Assembly (NCBI RefSeq): GCF_030345335.1
Contig: NZ_JAPVRC010000016.1
Location: 1-46,515, forward strand
Direction: 5' to 3'
Length of the DNA: 46,515 bases
Source: Halobacillus campisalis
GTDB lineage: Bacteria; Bacillota; Bacilli; Bacillales; Halobacillaceae
Part shown: positions 34,731 through 43,436 of the stretch, one piece after another
How positions within the stretch are numbered: the stretch's first letter is position 1
Layout: each line of letters starts with the position of its first letter
Translations under genes and position numbers: made by a program
The notes under the pieces: model-generated
The model's input: the letters and a program-made list of their open reading frames with translations, nothing else
What the model was told of the DNA's origin: nothing
The model's database searches: none

Positions 34731-35942
34731 CTAAATAGAATCTCCAGGTTCAAGGGTTGGAACTTCAAAGTTGACGGTGTCCGGATATTTGATGCCGGCG
34801 CCTGTGTTCAATACGACGACCTGCTCGTCTTCTTTGATCCAATCCTTCTCCCTCAGTTTTCGTGCTGCAAGGAAAGAAGCGGCACCTTCAGGGCAGACAA
34901 ACGCGCCTTCCAACTCGGCGGTTCGTTGCTGCTCTTGTAAAAGGGAATCATCATCAACGGCGATAGCGCAGCCATTTGTTTCGTAAAGGGCGTCCAATAC
35001 GAGGAAATCTCCGATCGCTTTTGGTACGTTGATTCCAAATGCAATGGTTTCGGAGTTCTCCCAAAAACTCGATTCATGTAAGCCTTGTTCCCAGGCTTCG
35101 ACAATCGGGGCGCAGCCTTCGGACTGTACGGCAACAAGCCGGGGCATTTGTTCATCAGACTCGATCCAGCCTAATTCCTTAAGTTCCTGCAGTGCTTTAT
35201 ATATGCCGATTAAGCCTACACCTCCACCTGTAGGGTACAGAATGACGTCTGGAAGCTTCCAGTTTAGCTGTTCAGCAATTTCCAGTCCCATCGTTTTTTT
35301 GCCTTCAATCCGGTACGGTTCTTTTAGTGTGGAGACATCGTATAGCCCTTTCTCTTTCACGGCTTCAGCAACAATTTTCCCAGCGTCGCTGATCAGTCCG
35401 TTTACTAAAAATAAGTTGGCACCGGATAAGGCGCATTCATTTCTAGTGATGCTAGGGGCGTCTACTGGCATAATAATCGTCGAGCTCATTTGGGCTCTTG
35501 CGGCGTACAGCGACCAAGCGGCGCCTGCATTGCCGTTCGTTGGCATTGCCAATTCTTTGACACCAAGCTCTTTCGCTTTAGACACGCCAACGGCTGCGCC
35601 TCTAGCTTTAAAAGCGCCAGTAGGGATAACTCCTTCATCTTTCATAAGAAGGCGGGGGATGCTCATGTCTTTACCGAGAGCAGGCAAATCTACTAATGGA
35701 GTCATCCCTTCTCCCAGGCTGATGACATTGTTGTTCTGTCGGACAGGCAGCAACTCATGGTAGCGCCATAAGTCAGGAGCCCTTTTTAAAAGGTCGTCGG
35801 CTGTGAATTTTCCGCGGAGTTCGTCCAGGTTGTAAGTAACTAGCAGAGGGGAGCCGCATGCACATAAGTGGTTCTCCTCTTCTGTGGAGTAGGTTTTGGA
35901 ACATTTCGGACAGTATAGGTGAGATACATAACTGAACTTCAT
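34731..35942 (-). CDS. threonine synthase
   Basis: A 403-aa PLP enzyme that converts O-phosphohomoserine to threonine. An N-terminal zinc-ribbon (CPKC at 11-14 and CACG at 28-31) precedes the fold, as in one thrC branch. The PLP lysine is in TGAFKARGA (about 113) and the phosphate-binding loop in PTNGNAGAAW and PTGGGVGLIG. Length and fold fit threonine synthase; a related threonine-dehydratase-like or cysteate synthase activity is possible. No thrB or hom neighbours are present, so no symbol is given. The start follows GAGGAGG. Confidence 0.85.
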   Translation of the reverse strand: MKFSYVSHLYCPKCSKTYSTEEENHLCACGSPLLVTYNLDELRGKFTADDLLKRAPDLWRYHELLPVRQNNNVISLGEGMTPLVDLPALGKDMSIPRLLMKDEGVIPTGAFKARGAAVGVSKAKELGVKELAMPTNGNAGAAWSLYAARAQMSSTIIMPVDAPSITRNECALSGANLFLVNGLISDAGKIVAEAVKEKGLYDVSTLKEPYRIEGKKTMGLEIAEQLNWKLPDVILYPTGGGVGLIGIYKALQELKELGWIESDEQMPRLVAVQSEGCAPIVEAWEQGLHESSFWENSETIAFGINVPKAIGDFLVLDALYETNGCAIAVDDDSLLQEQQRTAELEGAFVCPEGAASFLAARKLREKDWIKEDEQVVVLNTGAGIKYPDTVNFEVPTLEPGDSI

Positions 35943-36031
35943 TTAATCGTCCTCCTCATATGTAAAAAGTAATTTCAGCGTATCATAGATGCTTTTCCTA
36001 TGTATGTTCAAACGTCCGTTCTATTTGAAAA

Positions 36032-36991
36032 GGCTTTGTTAAAGTTCCGTGTTGATATGCATATAAGCTCCCTTTAGTGGAATACTCAGATTCGAGATAA
36101 TCGGGCTGTTTCCGTTATGACTGACAGCGTTTAGAGCTCCGGGAAATCACTCGCTTTCCGTGGGAGCGCAGTGAGCCTCCTCGAGCTAACGCTCTCCGGG
36201 GTCTCACCAAGCACTCTCTTCCCACAGGAGTCTCGCGATTTCCCGGAGCTCTTTGCGATGATTAGATGGTACGGAAACACCGATTTCAGGATGTCAGATG
36301 CTGCGCTACCGTTATGATAAAAACTTGATATTGTGCGGTTTATCCCTATAAACAAACGCTCGCCAAATAACGAACATGGATAAAGAAGACGCGCCTTCTT
36401 GCAAAAAGGGTTCATTTCTAGCTTACTTTCACGGAAATGAAAAGCCTATTGGATAGTTAGTTTTTCTAAAACAACCGGTTTAATTTTTCTGCAAACGTTG
36501 GTACAAGAGAGTTTCTCATTTCATAGTTCCGTCCCGTAATATAAGTTAGGGGTTTTAGGAATGTGCGAGGCTCCTACCTTTGAAAGCGGCAGCACTTCGT
36601 TCAGCGGCGTATGGACTGGACTGAGCTGGAGGAGATAAAGGAAACACGAAGAACGAAGAGATTCGATGTTGACTTATCGTACAGAAGTGAAGGAAGTCTC
36701 AGTAGCCGCTAAGCGCTGGAGCTGGATAGTCCCCCATAAGGTTTATGATTGGAACCACGCCCTAGACTAATATAAGTGTAAGAAGTGGGAGAAGGATGTA
36801 GGCGAGATCCCACAGGGCTGCAAGCCCGAGGAAGCTCGCCACTTCCCCCACAGGAAAGCGAGTAGCTTCCCAGTCACACCAGACTCTCATTGCAGCTACG
36901 AACCCTGGTTATCTCGAAACTGAGTCTTAAAGTATCCTGCCATATTGTTGAATAACTCAGCTATCAATTCAACAACCACCTTTAACATAGC
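36032..36991 (+). mobile_element. MITE-like element copy E8, full composite
   Basis: The ends GGCTTTGTTAAAG..GTGTTGATAT (36032-36061) and the complement ending CTTTAACATAGC (near 36991) frame about 960 bp. The left arm has the palindrome GAGCTCCGGGAAATC (36134-36148)/GATTTCCCGGAGCTC (36237-36251). It encloses GTGGGA/TCCCAC and GTGAG/CTCAC. A stretch shared with 29402 (36455-36520) and a type C copy (36568-36735) come next, and then the inverted right arm (36780-36990). Flanks TTTGAAAA and TTTAAAAC are only weakly duplicated. It lies between threonine synthase and the ars operon. Confidence 0.8.
36568..36735 (+). repeat. type C repeat, copy C4
   Basis: A copy nearly identical in reverse to 28849-29019. 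Landmarks in order are AGCGGCAGCACTTCGTTCAG, CGGCGTATGGACTGGACTGA, AGATAAAGGAAACACGAAGA and AGCCGCTAAGCGCTGGAGCT. It is carried inside element E8. Confidence 0.8.
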
Positions 36992-37065
36992 ATTTAAAAC
37001 CAATGGTGTTTCACAACTGCTTATGAAAAGTTGGTGATTTACAAAGAATTTACACTCCTTCTCTA

Positions 37066-37099
37066 TACATTGCCATATAAGTATATTATTATATGCAAT
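37066..37099. promoter_or_regulatory. second dyad upstream of arsR
   Basis: CATTGCCATATAA and TTATATGCAATG form an imperfect inverted repeat around a short AT centre. It lies 40 nt upstream of the main ars operator and could be an additional regulator site. Confidence 0.5.
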
Positions 37100-37133
37100 G
37101 GACGTAATCAGAAAAAGACATGGAACTTTCCAC

Positions 37134-37162
37134 TTGCATATATAAGCATATGCTTATATTAT
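37134..37162 (+). promoter_or_regulatory. ars promoter with ArsR operator
   Basis: TTGCAT (37134-37139), 17 nt, TATTAT (37157-37162). The 20-bp perfect palindrome with half-site ATATAAGCAT (37140-37159) fills the spacer. That is the expected position for an ArsR/SmtB-type repressor. Confidence 0.75.
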
Positions 37163-37180
37163 AATAAGCGAGGTGAGAGC

Positions 37181-37525
37181 ATGGAAAAAACAATGATCGA
37201 TATAGACACAGCTGCCCAATCACTCAAACTCCTGGGCGATAAAACACGGTTGACCATTATCGGTTTAATCAGTGAAGGGGAGTGCTGTGTGTGTGAATTT
37301 GTTGAGGTGCTTCAAATGAGCCAGCCTTCGGTCAGTCAGCATTTGCGTAAACTTCGGGATGCGGGGCTTGTGAAGGAGAAGCGAAAAGGACAGTGGATTT
37401 TTTATTCTTTGAATAAAGATCACGAGACCTATCCCATCACTAAGCAGATCTTAGCGCAAATTCCAGATCAAATAGAAAAATTAAGGGCATTGGAGCGAGC
37501 AGGTTTACGCATTCAATGCGATTAG
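37181..37525 (+). CDS. arsR: ArsR-family metalloregulator
   Basis: A 114-aa repressor. The winged helix is [38 protein letters not shown] (about 29-66). The ECCVCEF stretch is the alpha-3 metal site, with Cys32, Cys33 and Cys35 able to bind arsenite. Derepression follows As(III) binding. ATG at 37181 follows GCGAGGTGAG; the longer frame from 37031 includes the promoter and is rejected. First gene of arsR-arsB-arsC-arsA-trxB. Confidence 0.94.
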   Translation: MEKTMIDIDTAAQSLKLLGDKTRLTIIGLISEGECCVCEFVEVLQMSQPSVSQHLRKLRDAGLVKEKRKGQWIFYSLNKDHETYPITKQILAQIPDQIEKLRALERAGLRIQCD

Positions 37526-37538
37526 TAGGGGGATTATT

Positions 37539-38834
37539 TTGAATTTAGCAATTTTAGCCACGCTCATATTTATACTTACATTAGTTTTAGTCATCTGGCA
37601 GCCGAAAAATTTAGGCATTGGCTGGTCAGCCTGTGGAGGAGCAATTCTGGCTTTAATTGTCGGGGTCGTTGATTTTCAAGACGTAATTGCCGTGACCGAC
37701 ATCGTGTGGAATGCGACATTAGCCTTTATTGCAATTATAATTATTTCACTCATTCTTGACGAGATCGGTTTCTTTGAATGGGCCGCTCTTCATATGGCGA
37801 GAATAGCAAAAGGCAATGGAAAGAAAATGTTCATTTATGTGACTTTACTTGGAGCGGTCGTTGCTGCACTGTTTGCTAATGATGGGGCTGCATTGATTTT
37901 AACGCCGATCGTACTCGCGATGGTCAGAAATTTGAATTTCAAAGAAACGATGATTTTACCTTTTATTATGGCGAGTGGATTTATTGCTGATACGACATCC
38001 TTGCCGCTGGTAGTCAGTAACCTAGTAAACATCGTTTCAGCCGACTTCTTTGGTATCGGCTTTGCGGAATACGCTTCACGGATGATTGTGCCGAACTTCT
38101 TTTCCTTAGGCGCCAGTATTCTTGTGCTTTATATCTTTTTCCGAAAGGATATTCCGGCCGACTACAATTTAAATGATTTGAAAGAACCGAAGGAAGCATT
38201 GCTGGATCACAAAATGTTCCGCTTGTCATGGGGAGTGCTGGCTGTACTTCTTGTCGGATATTTTGCCAGCGAACCACTGGATATCCCAGTGTCAATCATT
38301 GCAGGCATTGTAGCGATTTTCTTCTTGATCATGGCTCGCCGAAGTCCGGCTGTAGAGACCGCTGTCGTTATAAAAGGGGCTCCATGGGCCATTGTATTTT
38401 TCTCCATCGGAATGTATGTCGTCGTTTATGGATTGCGGAATGTCGGTTTTACTGATGTCCTGGCAGACGTCATTCAATATACGGCGGATCAGGGGATGTT
38501 CGTGGCGACGGTTTCCATGGGATTCATCGCAGCGATTTTATCTTCTATCATGAATAATATGCCTACAGTCATGATTGATGCGTTAGCCATCGCGGAAACG
38601 AATACGTCCGGTACGATGCGGGAAGCCCTTATATATGCCAATGTCATCGGATCCGATTTAGGACCGAAGATTACGCCGATCGGATCTCTTGCCACATTAT
38701 TATGGCTGCACGTCCTTTCAACGAAAGGCGTCAAAATTTCCTGGGGATACTACTTCAAAGTCGGTGTCATCCTCACAGTTCCAACCTTGTTCATTACATT
38801 AGTCGGTCTATATTTGTGGCTGCTAATTATATAA
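37539..38834 (+). CDS. arsB: arsenical efflux membrane protein ArsB
   Basis: A 431-aa membrane protein with about twelve hydrophobic segments. [20 protein letters not shown] begins it, and the conserved [19 protein letters not shown] and [15 protein letters not shown] are typical of the ArsB/NhaD (ion transporter) fold. It exports arsenite or antimonite, alone or driven by ArsA. The TTG start lies 13 nt after arsR, with ribosome site AGGGGG. ArsA downstream supports the ATPase-coupled form. Confidence 0.93.
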   Translation: MNLAILATLIFILTLVLVIWQPKNLGIGWSACGGAILALIVGVVDFQDVIAVTDIVWNATLAFIAIIIISLILDEIGFFEWAALHMARIAKGNGKKMFIYVTLLGAVVAALFANDGAALILTPIVLAMVRNLNFKETMILPFIMASGFIADTTSLPLVVSNLVNIVSADFFGIGFAEYASRMIVPNFFSLGASILVLYIFFRKDIPADYNLNDLKEPKEALLDHKMFRLSWGVLAVLLVGYFASEPLDIPVSIIAGIVAIFFLIMARRSPAVETAVVIKGAPWAIVFFSIGMYVVVYGLRNVGFTDVLADVIQYTADQGMFVATVSMGFIAAILSSIMNNMPTVMIDALAIAETNTSGTMREALIYANVIGSDLGPKITPIGSLATLLWLHVLSTKGVKISWGYYFKVGVILTVPTLFITLVGLYLWLLII

Positions 38835-38864
38835 AAATATTTCAATAAAAAGGGGAAATGTATC

Positions 38865-39287
38865 ATGTCTAACAAACCAGTAATTTACTTTCTATGCACA
38901 GGGAACTCTTGCCGCAGTCAAATCGCTGAAGGGTTCGGGAAAAAATATCTAGGAGATGAGTTCGAAGTTCTTTCAGCTGGAATCGAAGCTCACGGACTGA
39001 ATCCTAATGCTGTAAAAGCTATGAATGAAGTAGGGATTGATATTAGTGACCAGACTTCTGACATTATTGATTCTGATATTCTGAACAATGCTGAATATGC
39101 GATTACACTTTGTGGTGATGCCAACGATAAGTGCCCGATGACTCCTTCTCATGTTACGCGTTTCCATTGGGGATTTGACGATCCAGCAAAAGCGGAAGGC
39201 ACAGAAGAAGAAAAATGGGCTGTATTCCAAAGAGTGCGTGATCAAATCAGTGAGCGCATCCAGCAGTTCGCAAAAGATAAAGAATAG
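38865..39287 (+). CDS. arsC: arsenate reductase, thioredoxin-coupled
   Basis: A 140-aa enzyme related to low-molecular-weight tyrosine phosphatases. The P-loop CTGNSCRSQ (about 11-19) holds the nucleophilic Cys; the redox Cys pair is in [10 protein letters not shown] (about 82 and 89). It reduces As(V) to As(III), which ArsB then exports. It uses thioredoxin, matching the trxB-like gene at the end of the operon. Ribosome site GGGGAAATG. Confidence 0.95.
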   Translation: MSNKPVIYFLCTGNSCRSQIAEGFGKKYLGDEFEVLSAGIEAHGLNPNAVKAMNEVGIDISDQTSDIIDSDILNNAEYAITLCGDANDKCPMTPSHVTRFHWGFDDPAKAEGTEEEKWAVFQRVRDQISERIQQFAKDKE

Positions 39288-39292
39288 TAAAG

Positions 39293-39330
39293 AAAAAAGC
39301 CGGGAGATGCTCTCGGCTTTTCTTTAAAAT
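39293..39330 (+). terminator. internal terminator between arsC and arsA
   Basis: AAAAGCCGGGAG and CTCTCGGCTTTT flank a 3-nt loop, followed by CTTTAAAA. Its position suggests partial attenuation, so arsA and trxB are made at lower levels than arsRBC. Confidence 0.7.
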
Positions 39331-39348
39331 AGACGAAGGAGAATTCTT

Positions 39349-41106
39349 ATGTATGAAGTTTTCGATCCAGCAAAACTAGATGATCCTCCGTTTCTCTTTT
39401 TTACAGGGAAAGGAGGAGTCGGAAAAACGTCGACAGCTTGTGCTACAGCAGTATCCCTTGCAGATCAAGGCAAACATGTTCTGCTAATTAGTACAGATCC
39501 CGCCTCGAATCTGCAAGATATTTTCGACGAAGAACTGACGAACGAATGGAAATTCCTCGATGATGTACCAAACCTTGCAGTGGCTAACCTTGACCCGGAA
39601 GAAGCGGCCAGGGAACATCGTGAGAAATCGATCGCCCCTTACAAAGGGAAGCTTCCAGATTCAATTATCGCTTCCATGGAGGAGCAAATGTCAGGAGCCT
39701 GTACAACAGAAATTGCGGCGTTTGATTCTTTTACTGCTTTTTTAAGCGACCACAAGCTTCATAATCAATTCGATCATATTATATTTGATACCGCCCCGAC
39801 TGGTCATACGCTTCGTTTACTGCAGCTGCCGCAAGCTTGGTCAGGGTTTATGGAGGATAATCCGAATGGAGCTTCCTGTCTTGGACCGATGTCTTCACTT
39901 GCAGAAAAAAAGCATGTGTATGAGCAGGCTATGAATAGTTTAAATGATAGAGAGAAAACGGTATTGTATCTTGTCAGCCGCCCAGAGGAGTCCGCGCTTT
40001 TTGAAGCTGCTCGTTCTTCTAAAGAGCTCATGGAGATTGGTATAACGAATCAACGTCTGATTATCAACGGTCTGATTTCCCGGCCTGTCACAAAAGGAGA
40101 TGAGGTCTCCATCGGTTTTCGTAATAACCAACAGCTTGCTTTGCAGCAGCTGTCGGATTATTTGAAAGAAATCGAAACCTTTGAACTCCCTTTTGCCCCG
40201 TTATCTTTAACAGGAATCGATTCATTAAGAGAGTGGATGCAGGGAAGAGCGAATGTCGATCGTTTGGAACATGAAAGTGTAGAGCTGGATGCCCCTTCCC
40301 TTGAACAGGTGATTGATGACTTTGCGAAAATGGAGAGCGGACTGCTTTTTACTATGGGAAAAGGCGGTGTCGGAAAAACAACCGTGGCTTCATCGATTGC
40401 ACTTGGACTTATGGAAAAAGGATTTCGGGTAAGATTGACTACTACGGATCCAGCTGATCACGTAAGCCGGACCTTTGAAGGCTATGAGAATGATCGGCTC
40501 TCTATCAGTCATATCGACCCCAAAGCAGAAACTGAACGGTATAAAGAGCAAGTTCTGCATGAGACAGGGAGTACGCTAAGTGAAGAGGAACAAAATTTTT
40601 TAAAGGAAGATTTAGACTCGCCTTGCACGGAAGAAATAGCGGTGTTTCGTGCATTTGCAGATGTGGTAGAGCATTCTAAGGAGGATTTTATCGTAATTGA
40701 TACTGCTCCGACTGGGCATACTTTATTATTATTAGATGCAGCACAGTCTTATCATAGAGAGTTGGAACGCACTACCGGGCATGTGCCTGATTCTGTAAGG
40801 AATCTGCTGCCTACTCTTCAAGATCCGAATTACACGAAAATGTGTATCGTCACTCTTCCTGAAGCGACTCCTGTATATGAAGCAGAACGATTGCAGGCAG
40901 ACTTGGAAAGAGCCGGTCTGCAGCCAAGCTGGTGGATTATGAATCAGTGTTTATCAGCTGCTCAAACAGAGGACCCCTTACTTAAGGCGAAAGCGCAGGC
41001 AGAAGTTAAATGGATTGAACGAGTGTTAAAAGACAGAGAAGAAGCAGCGGTAGTACCGTGGGAACAGCGTGCTGCTAAACCAGTAGTTTTTAAAGGAGGA
41101 ATTTAA
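39349..41106 (+). CDS. arsA: arsenical pump-driving ATPase ArsA
   Basis: A 585-aa soluble ATPase that binds ArsB and energises arsenite export. It has two homologous halves, each with a P-loop: GKGGVGKTS (about 21-29) and GKGGVGKTT (about 341-349), each followed by a DTAPTGHTL signal-transduction segment. Metalloid ligands are likely the Cys in SGACTTE and SPCTEE, which match the paired Cys of ArsA. ArsA is less common in Firmicutes than arsRBC alone. trxB starts one base after its stop codon. Confidence 0.95.
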   Translation: MYEVFDPAKLDDPPFLFFTGKGGVGKTSTACATAVSLADQGKHVLLISTDPASNLQDIFDEELTNEWKFLDDVPNLAVANLDPEEAAREHREKSIAPYKGKLPDSIIASMEEQMSGACTTEIAAFDSFTAFLSDHKLHNQFDHIIFDTAPTGHTLRLLQLPQAWSGFMEDNPNGASCLGPMSSLAEKKHVYEQAMNSLNDREKTVLYLVSRPEESALFEAARSSKELMEIGITNQRLIINGLISRPVTKGDEVSIGFRNNQQLALQQLSDYLKEIETFELPFAPLSLTGIDSLREWMQGRANVDRLEHESVELDAPSLEQVIDDFAKMESGLLFTMGKGGVGKTTVASSIALGLMEKGFRVRLTTTDPADHVSRTFEGYENDRLSISHIDPKAETERYKEQVLHETGSTLSEEEQNFLKEDLDSPCTEEIAVFRAFADVVEHSKEDFIVIDTAPTGHTLLLLDAAQSYHRELERTTGHVPDSVRNLLPTLQDPNYTKMCIVTLPEATPVYEAERLQADLERAGLQPSWWIMNQCLSAAQTEDPLLKAKAQAEVKWIERVLKDREEAAVVPWEQRAAKPVVFKGGI

Positions 41107-42060
41107 ATGACACACCAGGCTATTATTTTAGGTACAGGGCCAGCAGGATTGACAGCTGCCGTCTACTTAGCAAGAGCGAATATGGAGCCGCTAGTGATCG
41201 AAGGACCAGAACCCGGCGGGCAGCTTACGCTGACGACGGAAGTTGAGAATTTCCCTGGATTTCCTGATGGGATCATGGGTCCTGAACTGATGGATAATAT
41301 GAAAAAGCAGGCAGAACGTTTTGGAGCTACCTTCAAAAGAGGCTGGGTGACCGATGTGAACGTCGATCAGCGCCCATTTAATCTGTCTGTCGATGGTTTA
41401 GGCGAGCTTGAGACACAATCCCTCATCATCTCTACAGGTGCGTCAGCTAAGCTGTTAGATATCCCTGGAGAGAAGGACAATATTGGAAAAGGGGTAAGCA
41501 CATGTGCCACATGCGACGGCTTCTTTTTCCGCGGTAAGAAAGTACTTATCATCGGTGGCGGAGACTCAGCGATGGAAGAGGCGAACTTTCTTACTAAATT
41601 TGCAGATGAGGTTCAAGTCGTTCATCGCCGCCACGAACTTCGTGCATCTAAAATTATGCAGGATCGGGCAAGGGCCAACGACAAAATTACATGGGCGCTT
41701 AATAAAACACCTGTGGAAATGGTATCTGACGGAATGAAGATTTCAGGGCTCAAGGTGAAAGATTCGGATTCCGGGGAAGAAGAGTTGATTGAAGCGGATG
41801 GGATTTTTGTTGCTATCGGGCACAACCCGAATACAGAGTTCCTTAAAGGGAAACTCGATATGGATGAAAAAGGTTATCTGCTCGTGGAACCAGGCACAAC
41901 TAATACGAACATTCCAGGGGTCTTCGCTTGTGGAGACGTCCAGGATCAGAAGTATCGTCAGGCGATTACTGCTGCAGGTACTGGATGCATGTCAGCCATG
42001 GATGCTGAGCGTTTCTTAGAAGGTGAAGCGACGATTGACTGGAGTCAAAGCTTATCTTAA
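41107..42060 (+). CDS. trxB: thioredoxin reductase (TrxB-like) in the ars operon
   Basis: A 317-aa FAD/NADPH disulfide reductase. The FAD loop GTGPAGLTAAVYLARAN opens it, the redox motif is CATCDG (CxxC, about 135-138), NADPH binding GGGDSAMEEANFL, and the end VFACGDVQDQKYRQAITAAG. It reduces thioredoxin, the electron donor of ArsC. Its place directly after arsA suggests dedicated supply to arsenate reduction; a housekeeping trxB probably exists elsewhere. Ribosome site AAAGGAGG. Confidence 0.92.
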   Translation: MTHQAIILGTGPAGLTAAVYLARANMEPLVIEGPEPGGQLTLTTEVENFPGFPDGIMGPELMDNMKKQAERFGATFKRGWVTDVNVDQRPFNLSVDGLGELETQSLIISTGASAKLLDIPGEKDNIGKGVSTCATCDGFFFRGKKVLIIGGGDSAMEEANFLTKFADEVQVVHRRHELRASKIMQDRARANDKITWALNKTPVEMVSDGMKISGLKVKDSDSGEEELIEADGIFVAIGHNPNTEFLKGKLDMDEKGYLLVEPGTTNTNIPGVFACGDVQDQKYRQAITAAGTGCMSAMDAERFLEGEATIDWSQSLS

Positions 42061-42068
42061 AACCATCG

Positions 42069-42106
42069 CCAAAAACCCTTTTTCTTGGGGGTTTTTGGTT
42101 TTTTAA
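42069..42106 (+). terminator. intrinsic terminator of the ars operon
   Basis: CCAAAAACCC and GGGTTTTTGG flank a short loop, followed by TTTTTTAAT. Confidence 0.9.
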
Positions 42107-42237
42107 TACGCTGTAATTAAAGAAAAATGGATAATTGTCAGAAAATTCATCGTTTTTTGTATACATATTTTGTTAATTGATGTAAAATGTACCACACATA
42201 GGGATGGAAGAAAATACTTAATAGGGAGATGGAAATC

Positions 42238-42726
42238 TTGAAGAAGCTTTTGATGGTTTTGTGCAGTGTCGGTTTCTTTGCAGGTATTTTTCTAGGTTCG
42301 GGTGTGGCTTTTGCGGAGCATGGGGATGAAGACAAGAATTGTGATGATTTTGATAATAAGCAAGAGGTTATGGAATTTTGGGACTCACACGGGTATGATG
42401 AGAACAACGATCCATCTGATCTAGATAGGGATAACGATAACCTTCCGTGTGAAACGACACAAGGTGATTGGGATAGCTATAATGAAAACAAAGAAGAAAC
42501 TTCCGAAGAATCAGATGAAGGTTCCGAAGACACTTCTTCTGAAGAGGAAAGCAGTGAGGATACAGATGAATCTGCCGGATCCGATGGGGACGACAGTGAT
42601 TCAGCTGAAGAAGAAGGTGGAGAGCTTCCCGACACGGCGACCAATAGTCCATTTATGATGATGATGGGTGCTCTATTCGTCGGAGCAGGCGGCCTGCTGA
42701 TTATTCGTAAAAAATCATTGAACTAA
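42238..42726 (+). CDS. LPxTA-anchored surface protein with Excalibur domain
   Basis: A 162-aa exported wall protein. After the signal peptide (about 1-27, ending SGVAFA) comes an Excalibur calcium-binding domain: CDDFDNKQEVMEFW..NDPSDLDRDNDNLPCE with the DxDxDxxxCE core. Then a 55-residue Ser/Glu/Asp linker, the sorting signal LPDTA, a membrane segment and the tail RKKSLN. LPDTA fits class D sortases, and a sortase D gene follows directly. TTG at 42238 lies about 9 nt after the ribosome site; the ATG at 42229 overlaps it. Confidence 0.85.
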   Translation: MKKLLMVLCSVGFFAGIFLGSGVAFAEHGDEDKNCDDFDNKQEVMEFWDSHGYDENNDPSDLDRDNDNLPCETTQGDWDSYNENKEETSEESDEGSEDTSSEEESSEDTDESAGSDGDDSDSAEEEGGELPDTATNSPFMMMMGALFVGAGGLLIIRKKSLN

Positions 42727-42749
42727 AGAACGGTTGCAATCACCATCCC

Positions 42750-42785
42750 TGATGAAGGCAGGCTGCCAATAGCCTGCCTTCATTT
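42750..42785 (+). terminator. attenuator-like hairpin before the sortase gene
   Basis: TGAAGGCAGGCT and AGCCTGCCTTCA flank a 6-nt loop, followed by TTTCC, a weak T tract. It lies just ahead of the sortase ribosome site and may lower sortase expression relative to its substrate. Confidence 0.65.
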
Positions 42786-42805
42786 CCATGGAGGTAGGTA
42801 AAGAT

Positions 42806-43405
42806 ATGAGAAGAAAAATAGGAATTCTATTCATAATCGCAGGGCTTTCCATTGTTGCGTACTTCGGGTATGGGTGGTGGGAGCAGCGGCAAGTCATCCA
42901 ATCGATGAGCGCAAGTGAGCTCAATGATTATTTAGATTATGATGATAAGGTATTAGACTCAACGAATGTATCAGAGGAAGAGGAAAGCCATGATTTCAAG
43001 AAAGGCGAAGAAATGGCTGAATTGAAGCTTCCTTCTGTCGAACAAAAGTATCCCGTTTTCTGGGGAACGGATGATGATACGCTCACTCAGGGAGTAGGGA
43101 TGCATGATAGTGAATGGACCGTAACGCCGGATGTGAATGGACATACGCTCATATCAGGCCACCGGGACACGGTGTTTTCAGAGATGGGTGATCTTGTGAT
43201 TGGCGACCTCGTTTACTTAGAGTACGAGGGAAAAGAATATGCGTATCAAATTCGACAATTGTACGTGGTAGAGGAAGATGATAAAAGCGTCGTAGTAGAA
43301 AAAGATAAACCGACTTTGACGATATCCACTTGCTACCCATTTCAGTTTGTCGGAGATGCTCCGTACCGCTATATTGTGGAAGCAGATTTGGTGGAAGTAG
43401 AGTAA
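42806..43405 (+). CDS. class D sortase
   Basis: A 199-aa membrane-anchored transpeptidase. The N-terminal anchor is IGILFIIAGLSIVAYFGY. The catalytic His is in SGHRDTVF (about 122), the Cys in LTISTCYPF (about 178) and the Arg in APYRYIVEA. It cleaves LPxTA-type signals and links proteins to peptidoglycan. The upstream LPDTA protein is the evident substrate. Start 42806 follows GGAGGTAGG; the ATG at 42788 is inside that site. Confidence 0.92.
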   Translation: MRRKIGILFIIAGLSIVAYFGYGWWEQRQVIQSMSASELNDYLDYDDKVLDSTNVSEEEESHDFKKGEEMAELKLPSVEQKYPVFWGTDDDTLTQGVGMHDSEWTVTPDVNGHTLISGHRDTVFSEMGDLVIGDLVYLEYEGKEYAYQIRQLYVVEEDDKSVVVEKDKPTLTISTCYPFQFVGDAPYRYIVEADLVEVE

Positions 43406-43436
43406 ACAGCATGGAAGCCCGTGCTGTTTTTTTAAT
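43406..43436 (+). terminator. intrinsic terminator after sortase
   Basis: ACAGCATGG and CCGTGCTGT flank a 4-nt loop, followed by TTTTTTAAT. Element E9 begins directly at the end. Confidence 0.85.

Noticed and set aside
34731-36030. T-box or riboswitch before threonine synthase
   Set aside because: The leader is short and lacks a T-box sequence or a specifier hairpin.
28600-36991. CRISPR array
   Set aside because: Repeats are long, dispersed, palindromic and in both orientations, with no regular short repeat-spacer pattern and no cas genes.
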